Source of the DNA: Paraspadella gotoi
Taxonomy: Eukaryota; Chaetognatha
Direction of reading: 5' to 3'
Length of the DNA stretch: 64,000 nt
Assembly (NCBI GenBank): GCA_051294375.1
Contig: CM119263.1
Location: 5,144,740-5,208,739 of the forward strand
Part shown: one piece after another, positions 12,150 to 25,700 of the stretch
Numbering within the stretch: the stretch's first letter is position 1
How the letters are laid out: the number at the start of each line of letters is the position of its first letter
Translations under genes and position numbers: made by a program
The notes under the pieces: model-generated
Told to the model about the DNA's origin: nothing
What the model saw: the letters and a program-made list of their open reading frames with translations, nothing else
Databases searched by the model: none

Positions 12150-12150
12150 C
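12115..12150. repeat. (CGT)n trinucleotide repeat
   Basis: About 12 units of TCG/CGT. It is one of at least six such runs in the first 13.2 kb; others are near 331, 427, 12,541 (GAC) and 13,164. Confidence 0.9.
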
Positions 12151-12364
12151 ACGTTACTGATTTGGCCTTTTGTCAGCCTCCTTGTTATAATTTTTGTTTT
12201 TATCAACAAACTGATGATGCAGTTATTATTATAGTTTTTTTTGTTTATTTTTAATTCGAGAGTTTTAATTTTTATTTTTTATCGACGAAAATTAACGCAG
12301 ATTAGGCGATTTCAAAAACATAAATGTAAAAATTTTGATATTCATGAAATTTTTGAAAATTTAA

Positions 12365-12510
12365 TTAAATTTAATAAATAAGCTATTTTGCCCATGACCC
12401 AAGATAATAATATAGCAGGACCCGACAAGCTTTCACTCTCGACACTAATTTCTTCACTCCCAGAGTACCTCGCTTCCCTATCAATGATGTTGTATAATAT
12501 TTTATTTATA
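12365..12510 (-). repeat. SINE body fragment
   Basis: Shares the taataaataagctattttgcc block and the following agataataa.atagcag and cttccctatcaatga segments with the copy at 23,500-23,720. The ttggtacaaccaat tail is missing. From here to 13,500 the DNA is purine-rich or CT microsatellite with no gene. Confidence 0.55.
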
Positions 12511-12658
12511 TATTAATATTTTACTTCAAGAGTGGAAGGTCGACGACGACGACGACATCGAAAATGTTTATTCACGACCCGCGTCGTTTTCACAATCAGA
12601 TTCACGATCACGATCCAGATCACAAAACCCGTTCGTCCGGAACCGGTGAGTCCATCTC

Positions 12659-12693
<35 letters not shown>

Positions 12694-13231
12694 AGAGAGA
12701 TAGAGGAGAGAGAGAAAAGAAAGAATTTTGAAAAGATTTTCTTCTTTCAATTGAAGGACGAAAATGATATCCAAATGAGAAAAGAGAAAATTGATTAAAT
12801 TTGGTTTATCGATTTTGTTCTTTTGTCGATGAAGTTGATAAGAGATCATTGAGTCGCGTAGGAGAAAGTAAAAACAAAAGACAAAAGAGAAAAGAGAAAA
12901 GAAAAAGAAAAAGAAAGAGAAAAAAAAGAAAGGAAGAAAGAAATCAAAAATTTAATGAAAGAAGAGAAAATGATTCTCATTCTTAAAACTCAAAACAAGA
13001 ATATGAAAAATTGTCGAAAAAAAAACGAAAATCTATTTCAAAAAATCAAAAAACTTACATGCATATTAAATAAAGCGGCGAAGAAGAAGAGAAAAATAGA
13101 CAGAAAGAAAAAAAGAAAGAAAAAGAAAGAAAAAGAAAGAGAAAAGATTCGCCGACTTAATTCGCCGTCGTCGTCGTCGTCGTCCTCATATGAGAGAATG
13201 GAAGGCGGGAGCAGGTGCTCGAAAAGCGGAG

Positions 13232-13235
<4 letters not shown>

Positions 13236-13277
<42 letters not shown>

Positions 13278-13451
13278 CTGGACCTTTGACACGAGACTCC
13301 CGAGTCTTCGAGCTGCGGCATGTCAACTCTTTGTGTGGCGCCACTTCCCGTATCTGTCTCTGTCTTATTGCCTCCCCCCCCTCCCGCTGGCTCCTCTCTT
13401 CTCTCTCTCTCTCTCTCTCTTTCTCTTCCTCTCTCTCTCTCTCTCTCTCTC
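13236..13451. repeat. (CT)n microsatellites
   Basis: Two (CT)n runs at about 13,236-13,274 and 13,396-13,451 separated by unique sequence. From 13,500 to 14,380 the DNA is AT-rich with nothing recognised. Confidence 0.9.
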
Positions 13452-14604
13452 ACCCCCAGCCTATGGACTTACATTATTTACACTGAAAATTTTAAAATTT
13501 ACGATTAATTTTTTTTAGGTAAAAAACCAACATAAAAATTTACTTCAGTTTTACTCAATCATTAATAATTAATTTATTATGAATTAATCGAAAGCGGGGA
13601 TTAAAATAAAAGGTCAGTTTCCTTAAGATTTCGTTTTAATTTTGATTCGGGTTAATTAACAATCCTCGTTAAACTTTTAATTTGAATTTAACCTTCCAAA
13701 AAATACAGACGAACCAACAAAAAAAATCTAAAAAATGATTTCGTTGTAGGAATTTTTCGCTCTGATTCAAAACTGTCGTATTCTTGTAAAAAAAAATCCT
13801 TTTGTGAAGATTTGGCAGCGAAGTGAATCAGTTTGTTTACTTTATGATTTTATTGGTTCGAACGTGAAAAGCGAGTCATTTCTTGTTCCAGATAATTTGA
13901 TGTCACGAAAAAAAAGCGTCTCACTTACATTCGCTCCGAATGTGATATTTTCGATGTGAGCAGTTTGCGAAAAAATAGTTGATACAATAACAAATCAAGT
14001 CGCTTTGAAAATCCGTTAAATTTTGATTTTGCGCTTTTTTTTTATTTCTTACAACGTTAAGTAAAAACTAAGGATGATAGTAAATTAATCTCATTATTTG
14101 ACAAAATATTCATTTAAAACAAGATTATTTTATTTCATTTTAATTTTAAACAAGCAGAATAATCATCAACAAATTCCAAAAAAAAAAACATTAGTTTCCA
14201 GTTTTTATCTCAAAAGAAAAAATTTCAGCAGAATTCAAAAAAACCAAAAAAAAAAGGCTGAGCGAAAAAAAAAACCCAATACAGGACCCGAACGCATGAC
14301 TCACGGATTTCTGTGAAAAATAATTAATTCAATTACGATTAAATCGATTAAATCGAAAGACTGGGAGCGCGAAGGGCGAGACTCGGTCCCCACTCTCTCT
14401 TTCTCTCACTCTCTCTCTCTCTCTCGATCTCTCGGCCTTTTTTTCGATCTGGAAATCGCGGACCCATTTGAGGGTCAGCCCTTCCCCCCCCCCTTTGCCC
14501 CGATCGCTCCCCCCTCCCGGGACAAAAAGGGCAGGGTAATTTAAGGCTTTATGATCGAGACCTTTTCCCGGACATAAACGGAAAATCACATTAAGTATTT
14601 TTTT

Positions 14605-14652
<48 letters not shown>
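14605..14652. repeat. (CT)n microsatellite
   Basis: Uninterrupted (CT)n of about 48 bp. Short pyrimidine or purine runs (14,394-14,425, 14,987-15,013, 15,357-15,436, 15,520-15,610) dominate the rest of 14.3-15.7 kb. No gene is seen from 14,330 to 16,700. Confidence 0.9.
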
Positions 14653-14654
<2 letters not shown>

Positions 14655-15356
14655 CAGATAATTACTTCGTTATCGAGAGAGAAATGAAGAGGTGTTCACT
14701 GTTCAGTTTTCACCCTTGAGTTCGACCGACTGACAGACCGACCGAAAATCCGCGGGAAAAAAGGTTATTTATTCTTAATTAGTATTTATGCGCGAGTAAT
14801 GATTTCTTAATATCTACAGCCGGTTGGGAAAAAAAGGTCATCCACCTCAAGACTTTAACATTAACCGTGAACCTCTGTAAATCGGGTGGTCACGTGACTT
14901 TTCACAGTCAAATCATGTGATATCTCGCTTCTCTCTCAACCAGTTTATTATTAGAATTTTCTCTCCCTCTCCCTTTCTCTTTCTCTCTATCTCTCTATCT
15001 CTCTCTCTCTCTCCCCGCCCCACTTCCTCCCAAGATAATTTTTTTTCGGGAAAAATCTTGAATTTCGACTCCCTCTCACTCTGGAATTTTTCTGTTTGCG
15101 TAAATTATTTGCGGGGCAAAAATAAATAATAAATGCGCAGGGGGAGTGAGAGAGAGAGAGAGAGAGACAAACGCACACACAAGGAGAGAGAGCTCGACTT
15201 TCTATTTTTTTATGCGCCAACGAACAAATCTGCATGCGTGGGTTTCCGCCCCCACCGCTGACCGGTCTCTCTCTCAAATCTTTTCTCAGATTCGTTTTCC
15301 CAATCTCTCTCTCTCCTCCCCCCTTCCCCTTCTCTCTTCTAAAAATGGTTTCGTCG

Positions 15357-15406
<50 letters not shown>

Positions 15407-16106
15407 GAGAGAGGAGAGAGGAGAGAGAGAGAGACGAAGAGAGAGGCCGGAGCGACCGGCAAACGAGAACGAAGACGATACATCACAGGACGGGCGCGAG
15501 CACGACAGTCGGATCCGAGTCTGAGAGAGAGAAGGAGGAGAGAGGAGAGAGAAGAGAGGAGAAGAGAGAGGAGAGCAGGAGAGAAGGAGAGATGAGAGAG
15601 AGAAGAGAGTAAGTGAGAGTAAAAAAATCAATTTTCTCTTTTCTTTCCCCCGATGAAGATTTTTGCCCGTTGGCTAAAAACCAACGCCTCTCTCTTTTTT
15701 TTTCCCAGTTCGAATTCACAGCTCGCATAGCGATTCCATAGCGAATCACACATCGTCATCGATTTCACACTTTCGAATCGCAATCCAAATTTCGACTTCA
15801 CGACCTCCCATTTCAAGTTCATATACGTATGTAATATGCTTAGGCTCTTTACTTTTAACTTCCTCTTAAATTGATGTAAATTTACCAAAGTTAAACTATT
15901 TTGAGTCTTAACATTATTTCTTCAATTTGTCCAAGCAAAGTTGATGATCCCTCTACTTTTGACATCACCTCCGTTTCTCCCTCCCTCTCTCCCTCCCTCC
16001 CTCCCTCTCTCCCTCCAAATCTTCCCCTCTCTGCTCTTCACCTTTTCTCTTCGTCTTCCATTTTCTTTCGCGGTAAAATTCAAACCTTCCATTTTCTTTC
16101 CCCAGG

Positions 16107-16109
<3 letters not shown>

Positions 16110-16198
<89 letters not shown>
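16110..16198. repeat. (CT)n microsatellite
   Basis: (CT)n of about 88 bp with one TTCTCC interruption. It is preceded by a CCCT-rich tract at 15,975-16,020. Confidence 0.9.
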
Positions 16199-16200
<2 letters not shown>

Positions 16201-16528
16201 GCGAATTTCGCTTGGTTTCTCCGTCATTTGACTCAGTTTATGATTATTGAAAGTCATTTGCATAAAAACGAGATTTGCAGAGATTCTCTCTCTGAGAAAA
16301 ATGTTCCCTTTTAAAGTAAAACTTTTCTCTCGTTCTATTCTCTGCTCTCTCTCTCTCTCTCTAGCGTCGACGTGTCTCTCTCTCTGTCTCTCCGAAGATT
16401 TGTTGGAATGGCGAGAGAAATTCTTAGGTGAAACGACTTGAAGCGGTGGAGGAGGGAACGTTGAATTTCAGATGGAGAGAGGAGAATTGCAAAATTTGAG
16501 AGCGAGAGAGAGAGGGCGGCTAAATACG

Positions 16529-16677
<149 letters not shown>

Positions 16678-17121
16678 TAGTAGTAAAAAGAATGTACTTT
16701 TATTCAAATTCTTTTTGATCTTATTGAAACTAATTTGACGTTTTTTATACTTTAAAATACATCAGAGGTTTACATAATAGCATGTACGTATTAAACAAAA
16801 TTCAAGGGCGTAATTAATAAAAAATAAAATTAAGCAAAAAAATATATATTTTTACAAACAAAACCAGGCAAACGAAAAATATTTCATCCACAAAAATTCA
16901 TCTGAAAAAGATCGAAGGTTCGACTGAGAGCAAATACGAACTTCCTCTTCCATCTGCGCAGTTGATTCTCTTGCATTGCGTGTCGCCCTCGTTGCTGTCC
17001 CACGTCGGGCAGAGGGGACCCGTTGGGTGTACGAGGGGATCAGGGGTCAAATTCGATCCACGCTGGTCATACATGAATCGTCTGAGGGAGGTGGGATAAA
17101 AGTAGGAGTGGGTGGAGAAAG

Positions 17122-17125
17122 GTGG

Positions 17126-17185
<60 letters not shown>
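17122..17185. repeat. (GA)n microsatellite
   Basis: About 64 bp of (GA)n directly 5' of a SINE-like element. Confidence 0.9.
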
Positions 17186-17190
<5 letters not shown>

Positions 17191-17221
17191 CAGAGAAAGA
17201 CGACGACGATGAGACTTACCA

Positions 17222-17440
17222 GCCGCCTTACCACCTACTACTTACAACCAAGTCGCCAGGGCTCACGCGCTATCCCAACCGCGCGTTTCCGGGTTCAATC
17301 CTGGCGGCCTCCCGCGGAGTTGGCAAAGCGTAACGCTGCTAGAATAATCGCGCCAGCAGGGCCTGTAGAGCCAGTTGGCGACCACTGAGAGTCCCAGGTC
17401 CCTAACGCCATCTGGGAAACACTGGTGATCCTTGCCGTTT
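17222..17440 (+). mobile_element. tRNA-derived SINE (B box visible)
   Basis: A short GC-rich island in AT-rich DNA. It contains gggttcaatcctgg near 17,290, which fits the internal Pol III B box (GGTTCRANNCC). A weaker A-box-like stretch lies about 35-40 bp upstream (gggctcacgcgctatccc). Spacing fits a tRNA head, but no full cloverleaf is evident. I infer a SINE from this and from a similar island inside the SMYD gene. Confidence 0.5.
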
Positions 17441-17765
17441 TTAAACCTGCGGATGTTATTTGCATTTAAGGAAATCGACGTATATTCTTTTAAAATTTCC
17501 CTGTTACATTGTCTTTCTGTAATCTGTATGTATATTTTCTATAATTATGTAAACGAATTAGCGATGAAAAATGGACTTTATCGAAATATCCTTAATCTTT
17601 GACGCTGACAGGATAACTCTAAAAAATTTGTATGATTAAAAGTCAGTTATTATTTATTTCATAAAATATAATTAGTGCTTTAGAGTCGTTTGCGAGAATA
17701 AAATTCGAAAAAAATCTGAAGAATTCTCAGCAAAATTTCCCTTTATTTTCGATTATTTGACTAAG

Positions 17766-17787
17766 AAAAAAGCAGAGCAAGAGAGAG

Positions 17788-17859
<72 letters not shown>
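17766..17859. repeat. (GA)n microsatellite
   Basis: About 95 bp of (GA)n with a few interruptions. From 17,860 to 19,080 I see no gene, only AT-rich sequence, a CAA run near 18,655 and a G-rich stretch near 18,785. Confidence 0.9.
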
Positions 17860-17860
<1 letters not shown>

Positions 17861-19084
17861 AACAGTAACAGAGCGCGTTCCTTCCCCAGACGGATCTTCT
17901 ATGAAATTATCGAAAATCAATGGAATCAAAGCCTTGGACAAGGATATTTCCGGCCCCCACGGGCGAGGGGGGGATTTGGCGGGGTAGAAGAGCGGCGCGG
18001 AAAGAGGGGACCGGGGCGAAGAGAGGAAAGGACAAGAGGACCCAAGGAAAATAAATGGAAAGAAGAAATTAAGAGAGATAAGTTGAGAGAAATACAATTT
18101 AAGGTAAGAAGGTAAGTGAGATGAGATTTATAGCGGAATAATGTTTAATGTATGATTAGTATTACTATCTATAAAAACAATAAAAAAAAGCAAAGTAGTG
18201 CAAAAGTTACAAAGTCAATTGATGAACCAGAAAAAAAAACGAATTCCGATTCTCAAGAGATTTTTTTCTTTTTTCTTTTTTCGTCCGAACGATTCGGCGA
18301 AATCATTTTTGGATCCGAGATGTTCTATAAATATAAGTGATTTTCAGTAGAAGAAATGATTTTTTTTTTAATGAGAGGGAAAATTGAAAATATTGGTAGA
18401 CTGAATAGCTAAGTATGCTGAATCAAATTTGAATAATATGCAAAATGTAGTACCCACTACCCAATGACTCAACGAATGAGTAAGAATTAAATTTTATCAT
18501 GTCATGTATATTGAACTCTAAGTCATTTTGGCTTTTATTATTATTATATTATTATTATTATAATCGTTATTCTAAAATATTTTTTTTAATAATTAAAAAT
18601 TCGTCATTCAAGGATGAAAGACGAAACGCGGGACCTCAAGGACAACAACTACAACAACAACAACAACAACGAGCTCATCTTTCTTTTTTGGCGGCCAAAT
18701 TTGGTTTTCGTGTTACGGAAAAAAGAAAATAAAAAAAAGGAAAGAATAAAAAGATCAAAAGGGCGAACGATGACTTTTTTTAAGCGTGGGGGGGAGGAGG
18801 AGAGAGGGAGAAAGATATCATTTCGGGCGTCGCCGTTTGACCTCTCGTCAGGGGTCGCGAAAATTTGACCTTTTTTTTCTCGGGGGTCGCGAAAGTTGGA
18901 ACTGGAGTTGGGAACTAAGAGTCGAGGATGAGATTAGTAGTACGGGGATTAAGTTTGAATTTTCTGACAAAGGAAAATAAGACTATTAATAAAAATGCAC
19001 TTGTAAATCATTCTACGAATTGCTTAATTTTTTTAATTATATCCAAAACACAGGTACACAATACCCAAAATTTTATGCCTCGCC

Positions 19085-19862
19085 TACTATATATTAAGGC
19101 GTAGTGAAAGTTACATACGAAAATTCTAAATGTCAATTATGAATAACATACTATCAGTGAACATTAATTTGTAACAAAAATTAATTTTATGTTTTTTAAT
19201 TTTCGCAGTAGGCTATATTTATATGAAATTGGTACAAGCAATATAAAAATTATCCATCCATTTAATAAATAAGCTATCTTGTCCCTGATTTTGGACAGGC
19301 TTTGGTGGTTTAAGGCCTCCATCACACTTGCAAGATAATAACATAACAGGTTTCTGCAAGCTTTTATATAGTACTATCCTTATAAAATCGAAAAATTTCA
19401 AAATAAGCTTTTTTTTATTTTGATTGCAGATTTGAATTCCTCGTCAAAAGTTGATATAAGAAAATATAAATCATTTTTAAAAATTCTATCATTAAGTGGG
19501 TTAAAAATTTAAAAAACTATATTTAATATATAAAAAGTTAATTTTCAGCTTATAATATAGCTTTTTATAATTTTTGACCCACTTAATAAAGGAATTTTTC
19601 AAAAAGAGTTATATTTCTTTTTATCAACTTTTTATGACGAATTCAAATCTGCAAAAAGATCTTAGAAAAAACTGTTTTGAAAATTTAACTTTTATTGGTT
19701 TAGTACTAGTATAAATATGGCCTACTGCGTAAATTGTAAAATTTATTATAAATTTTTTTATTACATAAAGGTTCATTAGTATAATGTTGTTCGTTCTTCA
19801 CTTTTAGAATTTTAATTAAAGTTAAATTTAGAAATTTTACTACGCCTTACTATATATATCTG
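19085..19862. mobile_element. Foldback element with arms of roughly 300 bp
   Basis: Arms are imperfect inverted repeats. The outer match is tatatattaaggcgtag (19,087-19,104) against ctacgccttactatata (19,840-19,857). A middle match, gcagtaggctatattta (19,205-19,221), pairs with ataaatatggcctactgc (19,711-19,728). The inner match, gcagatttgaattc to attaagtgggt (19,427-19,502), pairs with 19,577-19,655. There is no coding frame. A SINE fragment is nested in the left arm. A diverged relative of the inner arms lies in ATG9 intron 2. Non-autonomous MITE/foldback is the best description; the superfamily is unknown. Confidence 0.7.
19219..19375 (-). mobile_element. SINE copy nested in the foldback element
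   Basis: Carries atgaaattggtacaagcaat, taataaataagctatcttg, and aggctttggtggtttaaggc, all shared with other copies (23,500; 12,370; 2,130). It interrupts only the left arm of the foldback element, so it inserted after that element. Confidence 0.6.
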
Positions 19863-20257
19863 TAAGTCTCGTTCTGTCTGTTTTTTTTTACCGATCATTG
19901 CTGCTATTGTCTTTTGTCTGACCGTTCTTGACACGACTTTATGGCACAGATTGATTTGTGACCAAGAAACGTGTCTCTGGAAAAGAATCTTGTCCACGCG
20001 CAATACAAAGCAAAGGGAGAGAGAGTGAGACTTAGTATATTTGAAATTTGTATTGACTGACGAAATCGAATAAATATAATGAATTTTATCCTCAATAATT
20101 TTTTTACTAAAACCACTATCAATCTTAACACATAAAATGATTAATATTTTTTCTCAAAGTTCATGGATCGATGAATTAATTAGCTCATATGAATAGACGA
20201 TCCAATTTTCTATTCAGGACCAAAAAAGGCCGGCGCTTATCAAAAAACTTGTACAGA

Positions 20258-20261
<4 letters not shown>

Positions 20262-20344
<83 letters not shown>

Positions 20345-20345
20345 T
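20262..20345. repeat. (CT)n microsatellite
   Basis: About 75-80 bp of (CT)n. A GAGT/GA-rich imperfect repeat (gagtgagtgagaga units) lies at about 20,620-20,697. No gene is seen from 19,863 to 22,794. Confidence 0.9.
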
Positions 20346-21297
20346 CGTCGCAAGGGTGGGATCGAGATTAGGATTAATTTGAAGCGACGTCAGCATCGGG
20401 CTCAGCAATATGGATCGCGAAAGGATCGCGGCAAAGAGGGGGGCGCAATCAGACGAGTGATCATTTCCGCATCCATCATTTAATCCTTGACAACGAGAGA
20501 GAGAGGGAGAGAGAGAAAGGAGAGAGAGAGAGAGAGAAGAGAGAAGAGAGGAGAGAGAAGAGAAGAGAGAATATATGATTTTTTTTGCCTATTGTCTCTT
20601 CGTTGGCTGCCCAAGGCGGTGGGGAGAGAGAGTGAGTGAGAGAGAGAGTGAGTGAGAGAAAGAGAGTGAGTGAGTGAGAGAGAGAGTGAGTGAGAGTGGG
20701 GCTGAGGTAGTTTTGGCCTGAGCTTTAGAGTGAAGTAAAAATAACAATAGTTTATAAATTCAGCATATAAAAGACAAAAATATATCTCATAAAGAAAATT
20801 TGATAAGTTTATTTTCAAATATTTTATGAAAAGTAGTACTAAATAAGCTAAAAGTTTTTTAAAATCGTTTTAATAAATTAGTAAAGATCTGTAAAAACTA
20901 TATTTATCTTTCCGAGTTTTGATTTTCAGCCTAAAATGATAATCTTGCTACAAATGTCTCCTTCCTTATAGTATAATTTTAAAATTAAAAATGATATTCA
21001 TGCTGATTTATAAGGAATTTGAAATTGCTGTCAAAGATTTTAAAAAAATATTTAAAAATTTTAGCATTATAAATACAATGAAAGTACTAAAGAAGCTCAA
21101 CGTTTATAAAAAAGAAAATTAAATTCAGGCCTGAGGAGGGAGTGAGAGAGAGACAGGAATAAAAGAAGAAAAATCATAGTGAGATCGAGTCTTTCAGTGA
21201 ATCAAATCTCGCACCTTTGATGTCGGAAGAGAAAATTTAGCGTCGGGAATATGAAGAAAAATCTCGACTCGGCGTCATATAGATCTTGATCTTCGTC

Positions 21298-21301
<4 letters not shown>

Positions 21302-21358
<57 letters not shown>
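21302..21358. repeat. (CT)n microsatellite
   Basis: About 56 bp of uninterrupted (CT)n. Confidence 0.9.
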
Positions 21359-21359
<1 letters not shown>

Positions 21360-21556
21360 CCCGGGAGGCAACAAAGACGAAGAGAGAGAGAGCGAGGGTC
21401 GACAGACTAGATAGGATGAACTGATTTATTTCAACGCCGACCGACCGACCGACCGACCATTTTTATTACCGCAATATTTTTTCCTTCCAAGTGTTACGCT
21501 CTCGCCGTTGCGCATGCGCGTGCTGAGAACGTCGCCTCATCCGTCGAGCGGGCGAT

Positions 21557-21566
21557 NNNNNNNNNN
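21557..21566. other. Assembly gap (10 N)
   Basis: Ten N, a placeholder-size gap. Confidence 1.
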
Positions 21567-21682
21567 TCTCCCCTTCGTTCACGCTTTAAGCTTCCCTCCG
21601 CTCCGTTCGTCTGTTATCGGAAAAGGTTTCCGCTAAAACCCGAGACCCGGAAAAGTCAACCGCGTAGAAAGCGGAAGAGACC

Positions 21683-21806
<124 letters not shown>

Positions 21807-22794
21807 CCCCGACCGCCAGCCCATAGATTCCCAATTAACGAGACAAGCCCATATCCGAGGTAAATGGGAAATATGGACAAACTGAATATCGGTTCGTGCG
21901 ACTAGAAAACCGAAAAAAAAAAGACTTTTGCGTTTCCCTTCCTTTTTTTTATGGAGTTTCTTTTTTGGATTTATACCTATTCCTAAATCTTTCTAGGACA
22001 CGTTCATAAAAATTGAATATAAATGAAGAAAACTATGAAAATTCAAAATTCAAAACTGCGCTTGTACTATGTAAATCCTAGCAAGTCGCCTCATTACATT
22101 GATTTAAAGATAGCTGAAACTTAAATATGCTAAGCTATTATTATCACTAATATTAATATCATTAATAATAATAATAATATCATTAATATCAGAGCCTGAA
22201 TTAATCAAAGTCAGGACGCATGAGGGCTTATATATATTGAATGAATAGATAATTTTATATTGGTAGTAACAATTTAATAATTTTGACTGATGGGTGATGA
22301 CGCTAACTTATACGACTTACAACCGAAGTAATGGCTATTTTTTTTACTTCTTTCTACTAAATCACACATCTGAAAACAAGAGGCAATTTTATGGGGGAGG
22401 CGAAAAAAAAATGTTTTAAATGCCCCGACTGAAAAACGGTAAACTCGTTTCTTGGCTAAAAAATATCGAGACGAAAGTTGAAAAAAATTCTCTCTCTCTC
22501 TCGATCTTTCTCTCTCGCGCGCTCTCTCATCTTCCCGGCGTTCAACATCCTCACGATCTTTTTCTCATCCTTCATGTCTCTCTCTCTCTTCCCCTTCTCC
22601 CTTCTCCCAAGGACGGTATCGAAAAATTGGGATCCGTCGGTCCGTCAGTCCGACCACTTGCTGCGCTCTTAGGATTCACTTCACATCGATTTTATGTTTT
22701 CACGATCGAATTAAAAAAAAAAAAAAATCAGCTACGAAATTGAAAAGCGCATTTTTAGCGTCGGTTAATTTTTGGCGGGAAAAATCGACCGACA

Positions 22795-25700
22795 ATGCCG
22801 CTAGACGTTGGCCCTATCACCAACAAAGAATTGACCGCCATCCGGAGAGAGACGAAGCGGTTGCTGCAAGAACCTGCGGCGGCGGATTGCGGCAGCACAG
22901 CAGGTCGAGATTGGGAGGGGGAAGAGGAGAGAGAGAGAGAGAGAGAGAATTTTTTTTTATTTTTTTATATTTTTCGAATGGCAATGGCGAGCGATTTCGT
23001 CAAAAATATTTTTTTTTCTCTCTCTCTCTCTCTCTCTCTCTCACTCAGTCACTCTCTCTAAGTCTCACTCTCTCTCATAGATCTGATGAAATTGGTTTTG
23101 ACTCGCTCCGAGTGGGAGCCGTTTCCCGTCGAGTCTCACTTGGTGCCCGATTATCCCATTCCTCTTCCGGCGGCGGCGGCGGCGGCGTCGTCGGCAGCGG
23201 CAGCGGACCGCGCCGATCACCTTCTTCCCTCGTTGGTCGAACACTGCGACGGAGTGATGGAATGCCAGAGCGAAGATCGCGGTAGATTTTTGGTGGCGTC
23301 GAGAAATTTAAAACCGGGGGAAGTTTTGATCAGAGAGAAAGGGTTCGTCAACGTAGTTGGGGACAAATATGTGAAGGTAAGGTCCTTGAGGTTGGGAGGA
23401 ACTGTTTTGTTTTGTTTCTTATAAAAAACATTTCAAATAATTTAACAATTAGAAAACATTTAAAATTTAAAATTACAAAGTTGGGTTCTGTGGCGGAGAT
23501 ATATGAAATTGGTACAACCAATTTTTTAAAAAAATATCCATTAATTTAATAACAAAGCTATCTTGCCCCTGACTTTGTTCAGACTTTGGTGGTTTGTCTC
23601 CATCACACTTACAAGATAATAACATAGCAATCTTTCAATCAAGACTCACAGACTTGTTTATTCAATCCTAAAGTACCTGGCTTCCCAATCAATGAAGTGG
23701 TATAATATTTCAAAGAATATTTCAATTATATGAAAAGACCACTTCCTTAAGTATTAAATCAGGGAATACAATAACGTACTATATATAATATTGTATATTT
23801 ATTGACTTATTTTAAAATAAAAAACCTCTTGGTTACCAACAGGAGATTTGCGAGACTTGCTTGTCATTTTCGAAAGGCAATGAATTTCAAAGATGTTCTC
23901 GATGCCAGTTCGTCGTTTGGTGCAGTTCCAGGTGCTTAGTCTTAATGAATCTGAATGGATTGCTCGATTTAATATAATATAATTCATGCTCTCGTTATGA
24001 TTGATGTTGCTCACTTGTCAACCTCTAGATGTCGCGAGAGCGCCCAAAACGGTTTTCACAAGTATGAGTGTGCTACCAAAAGACAACTCGCAGCTCTGAA
24101 GGCGGACCACTTCTTTCTCGCCATGAGAATGATCATCGAAGGATGGCAAAACTTACTTCGAAAACTCTTGACGGGTGAAAGAAAAAGTTGTCGACATTTT
24201 TCGAATACATAAATAGAAAATCTTTTTATGCCGGAGGCTAAATTGTATTTTGACCTAACAGACTGGACATTATTTTCATCCCAGGCGATATCCAAATTTG
24301 TCAAATGTTTTGGCAAAATCCAATCCTGCAGGTCTGTCCCTCGGGGAAGTCAACGGGGAACCCGACGAGTTTAATCTCATTGAAAACAAAGATAAACTTA
24401 CCTTTGAAAAAACGATGGAAGCGGCGGTGATTTGCAAAGTTTTTCTTTGGATCTTGAAAACGACGGGGTTTGTTGAACTACTGAAAAAACGCATCGCGAG
24501 CGAACAAGTAATTATAAATATTATTAATTTAATGATTATGTAATATGTATTATGTCAAGCAAATTTATTTACTTTAGCCTCACAGCCAACTACTTGCCAA
24601 TGACTTGAATACAACTGTGGATCATTTCATTGCCTCAACATTGTTGTCCCACTGGATTAGGATTCAATGCAACGCTTTTCAGCACAATTTTCAACAAATC
24701 ATCAGACAGCCTTTTTTGCCCGACCACGTGGTAAATTCGCAAACTGCCTAAAAATATTAAAAATAGTCATAACTATTATGTTATTCACTAAGATTATAGG
24801 ATTAAAAATCTTTTTTTAGGACGCGACGATCATTCCTTTCAAACACGTGGGATTCGGAATCATTCTCACGCTTAAAATCGCTCAAATCAATCACAGCTGT
24901 CGACCCAATTGTGATTATTTCTTCGTAGGTACATCAAAGGGCAAAAGTGGCTATAAGGAAATTAAAGCCAAACTACTATGGTGGACTAAAATCCACCAAC
25001 CGTTCATCAGCGGCCATTGGTGCCGGAGGCAAGTCATTCGCCTCCCCACCCAAAGGTCCGGGGTTCTAGCCCGCTGGTCGTCTGGCAGTTAAGAGGGACG
25101 GGGCGCTAAACCCGCCTGTAACATGGTGTTACAGCCTAATCCGAAGCTCAGGGACTGTTTATATTGAACGGTTCTGTCATTAACACTTATCAATAATTAC
25201 TGTCTCTTCACTACCTTAAAAAGCTGAAATCCAGTCATAGTTTGTAACTTTTTGATAAAAATTGACGCGGCGATATAACTCAACCGGTTTTTAGGGCGAG
25301 ACCAAGTCGTCTGCGCCATCGAAGAAATTTCTGCGGGTGACGAGATTTTCATCACGTACGAGCGAATGGCGCGAACGTTGACCGAACGTGAGGATCGAAT
25401 CAATCACGTCGCCAGGAATTACGGGTGAGAGACGTAAACTGTAACGATTGAATCACGAGTTATTGGTAACGAGTGAGCCAAATCAAGTGACACGAAGTAA
25501 AATTTAATGACACCTAACAGTCATGAAAAAAATTGTATTTTACCATATGAAAGAAAAATTATTGACGTTTGTGAAATGTTTAAAACATTCGTTAAAATGG
25601 GACTAACTCGCTATAAAAAATTATCTCTCACCAAGCAAATGATATTTTCTTAAGTGATTCGAATTCTTACCCAGTCAAAGTTTTTATACCAAAAAAAAAC

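Noticed and set aside
17222-17440. A functional tRNA gene
   Set aside because: A B box is visible, but the sequence does not close into a cloverleaf with a matching acceptor stem, so a SINE is more likely.
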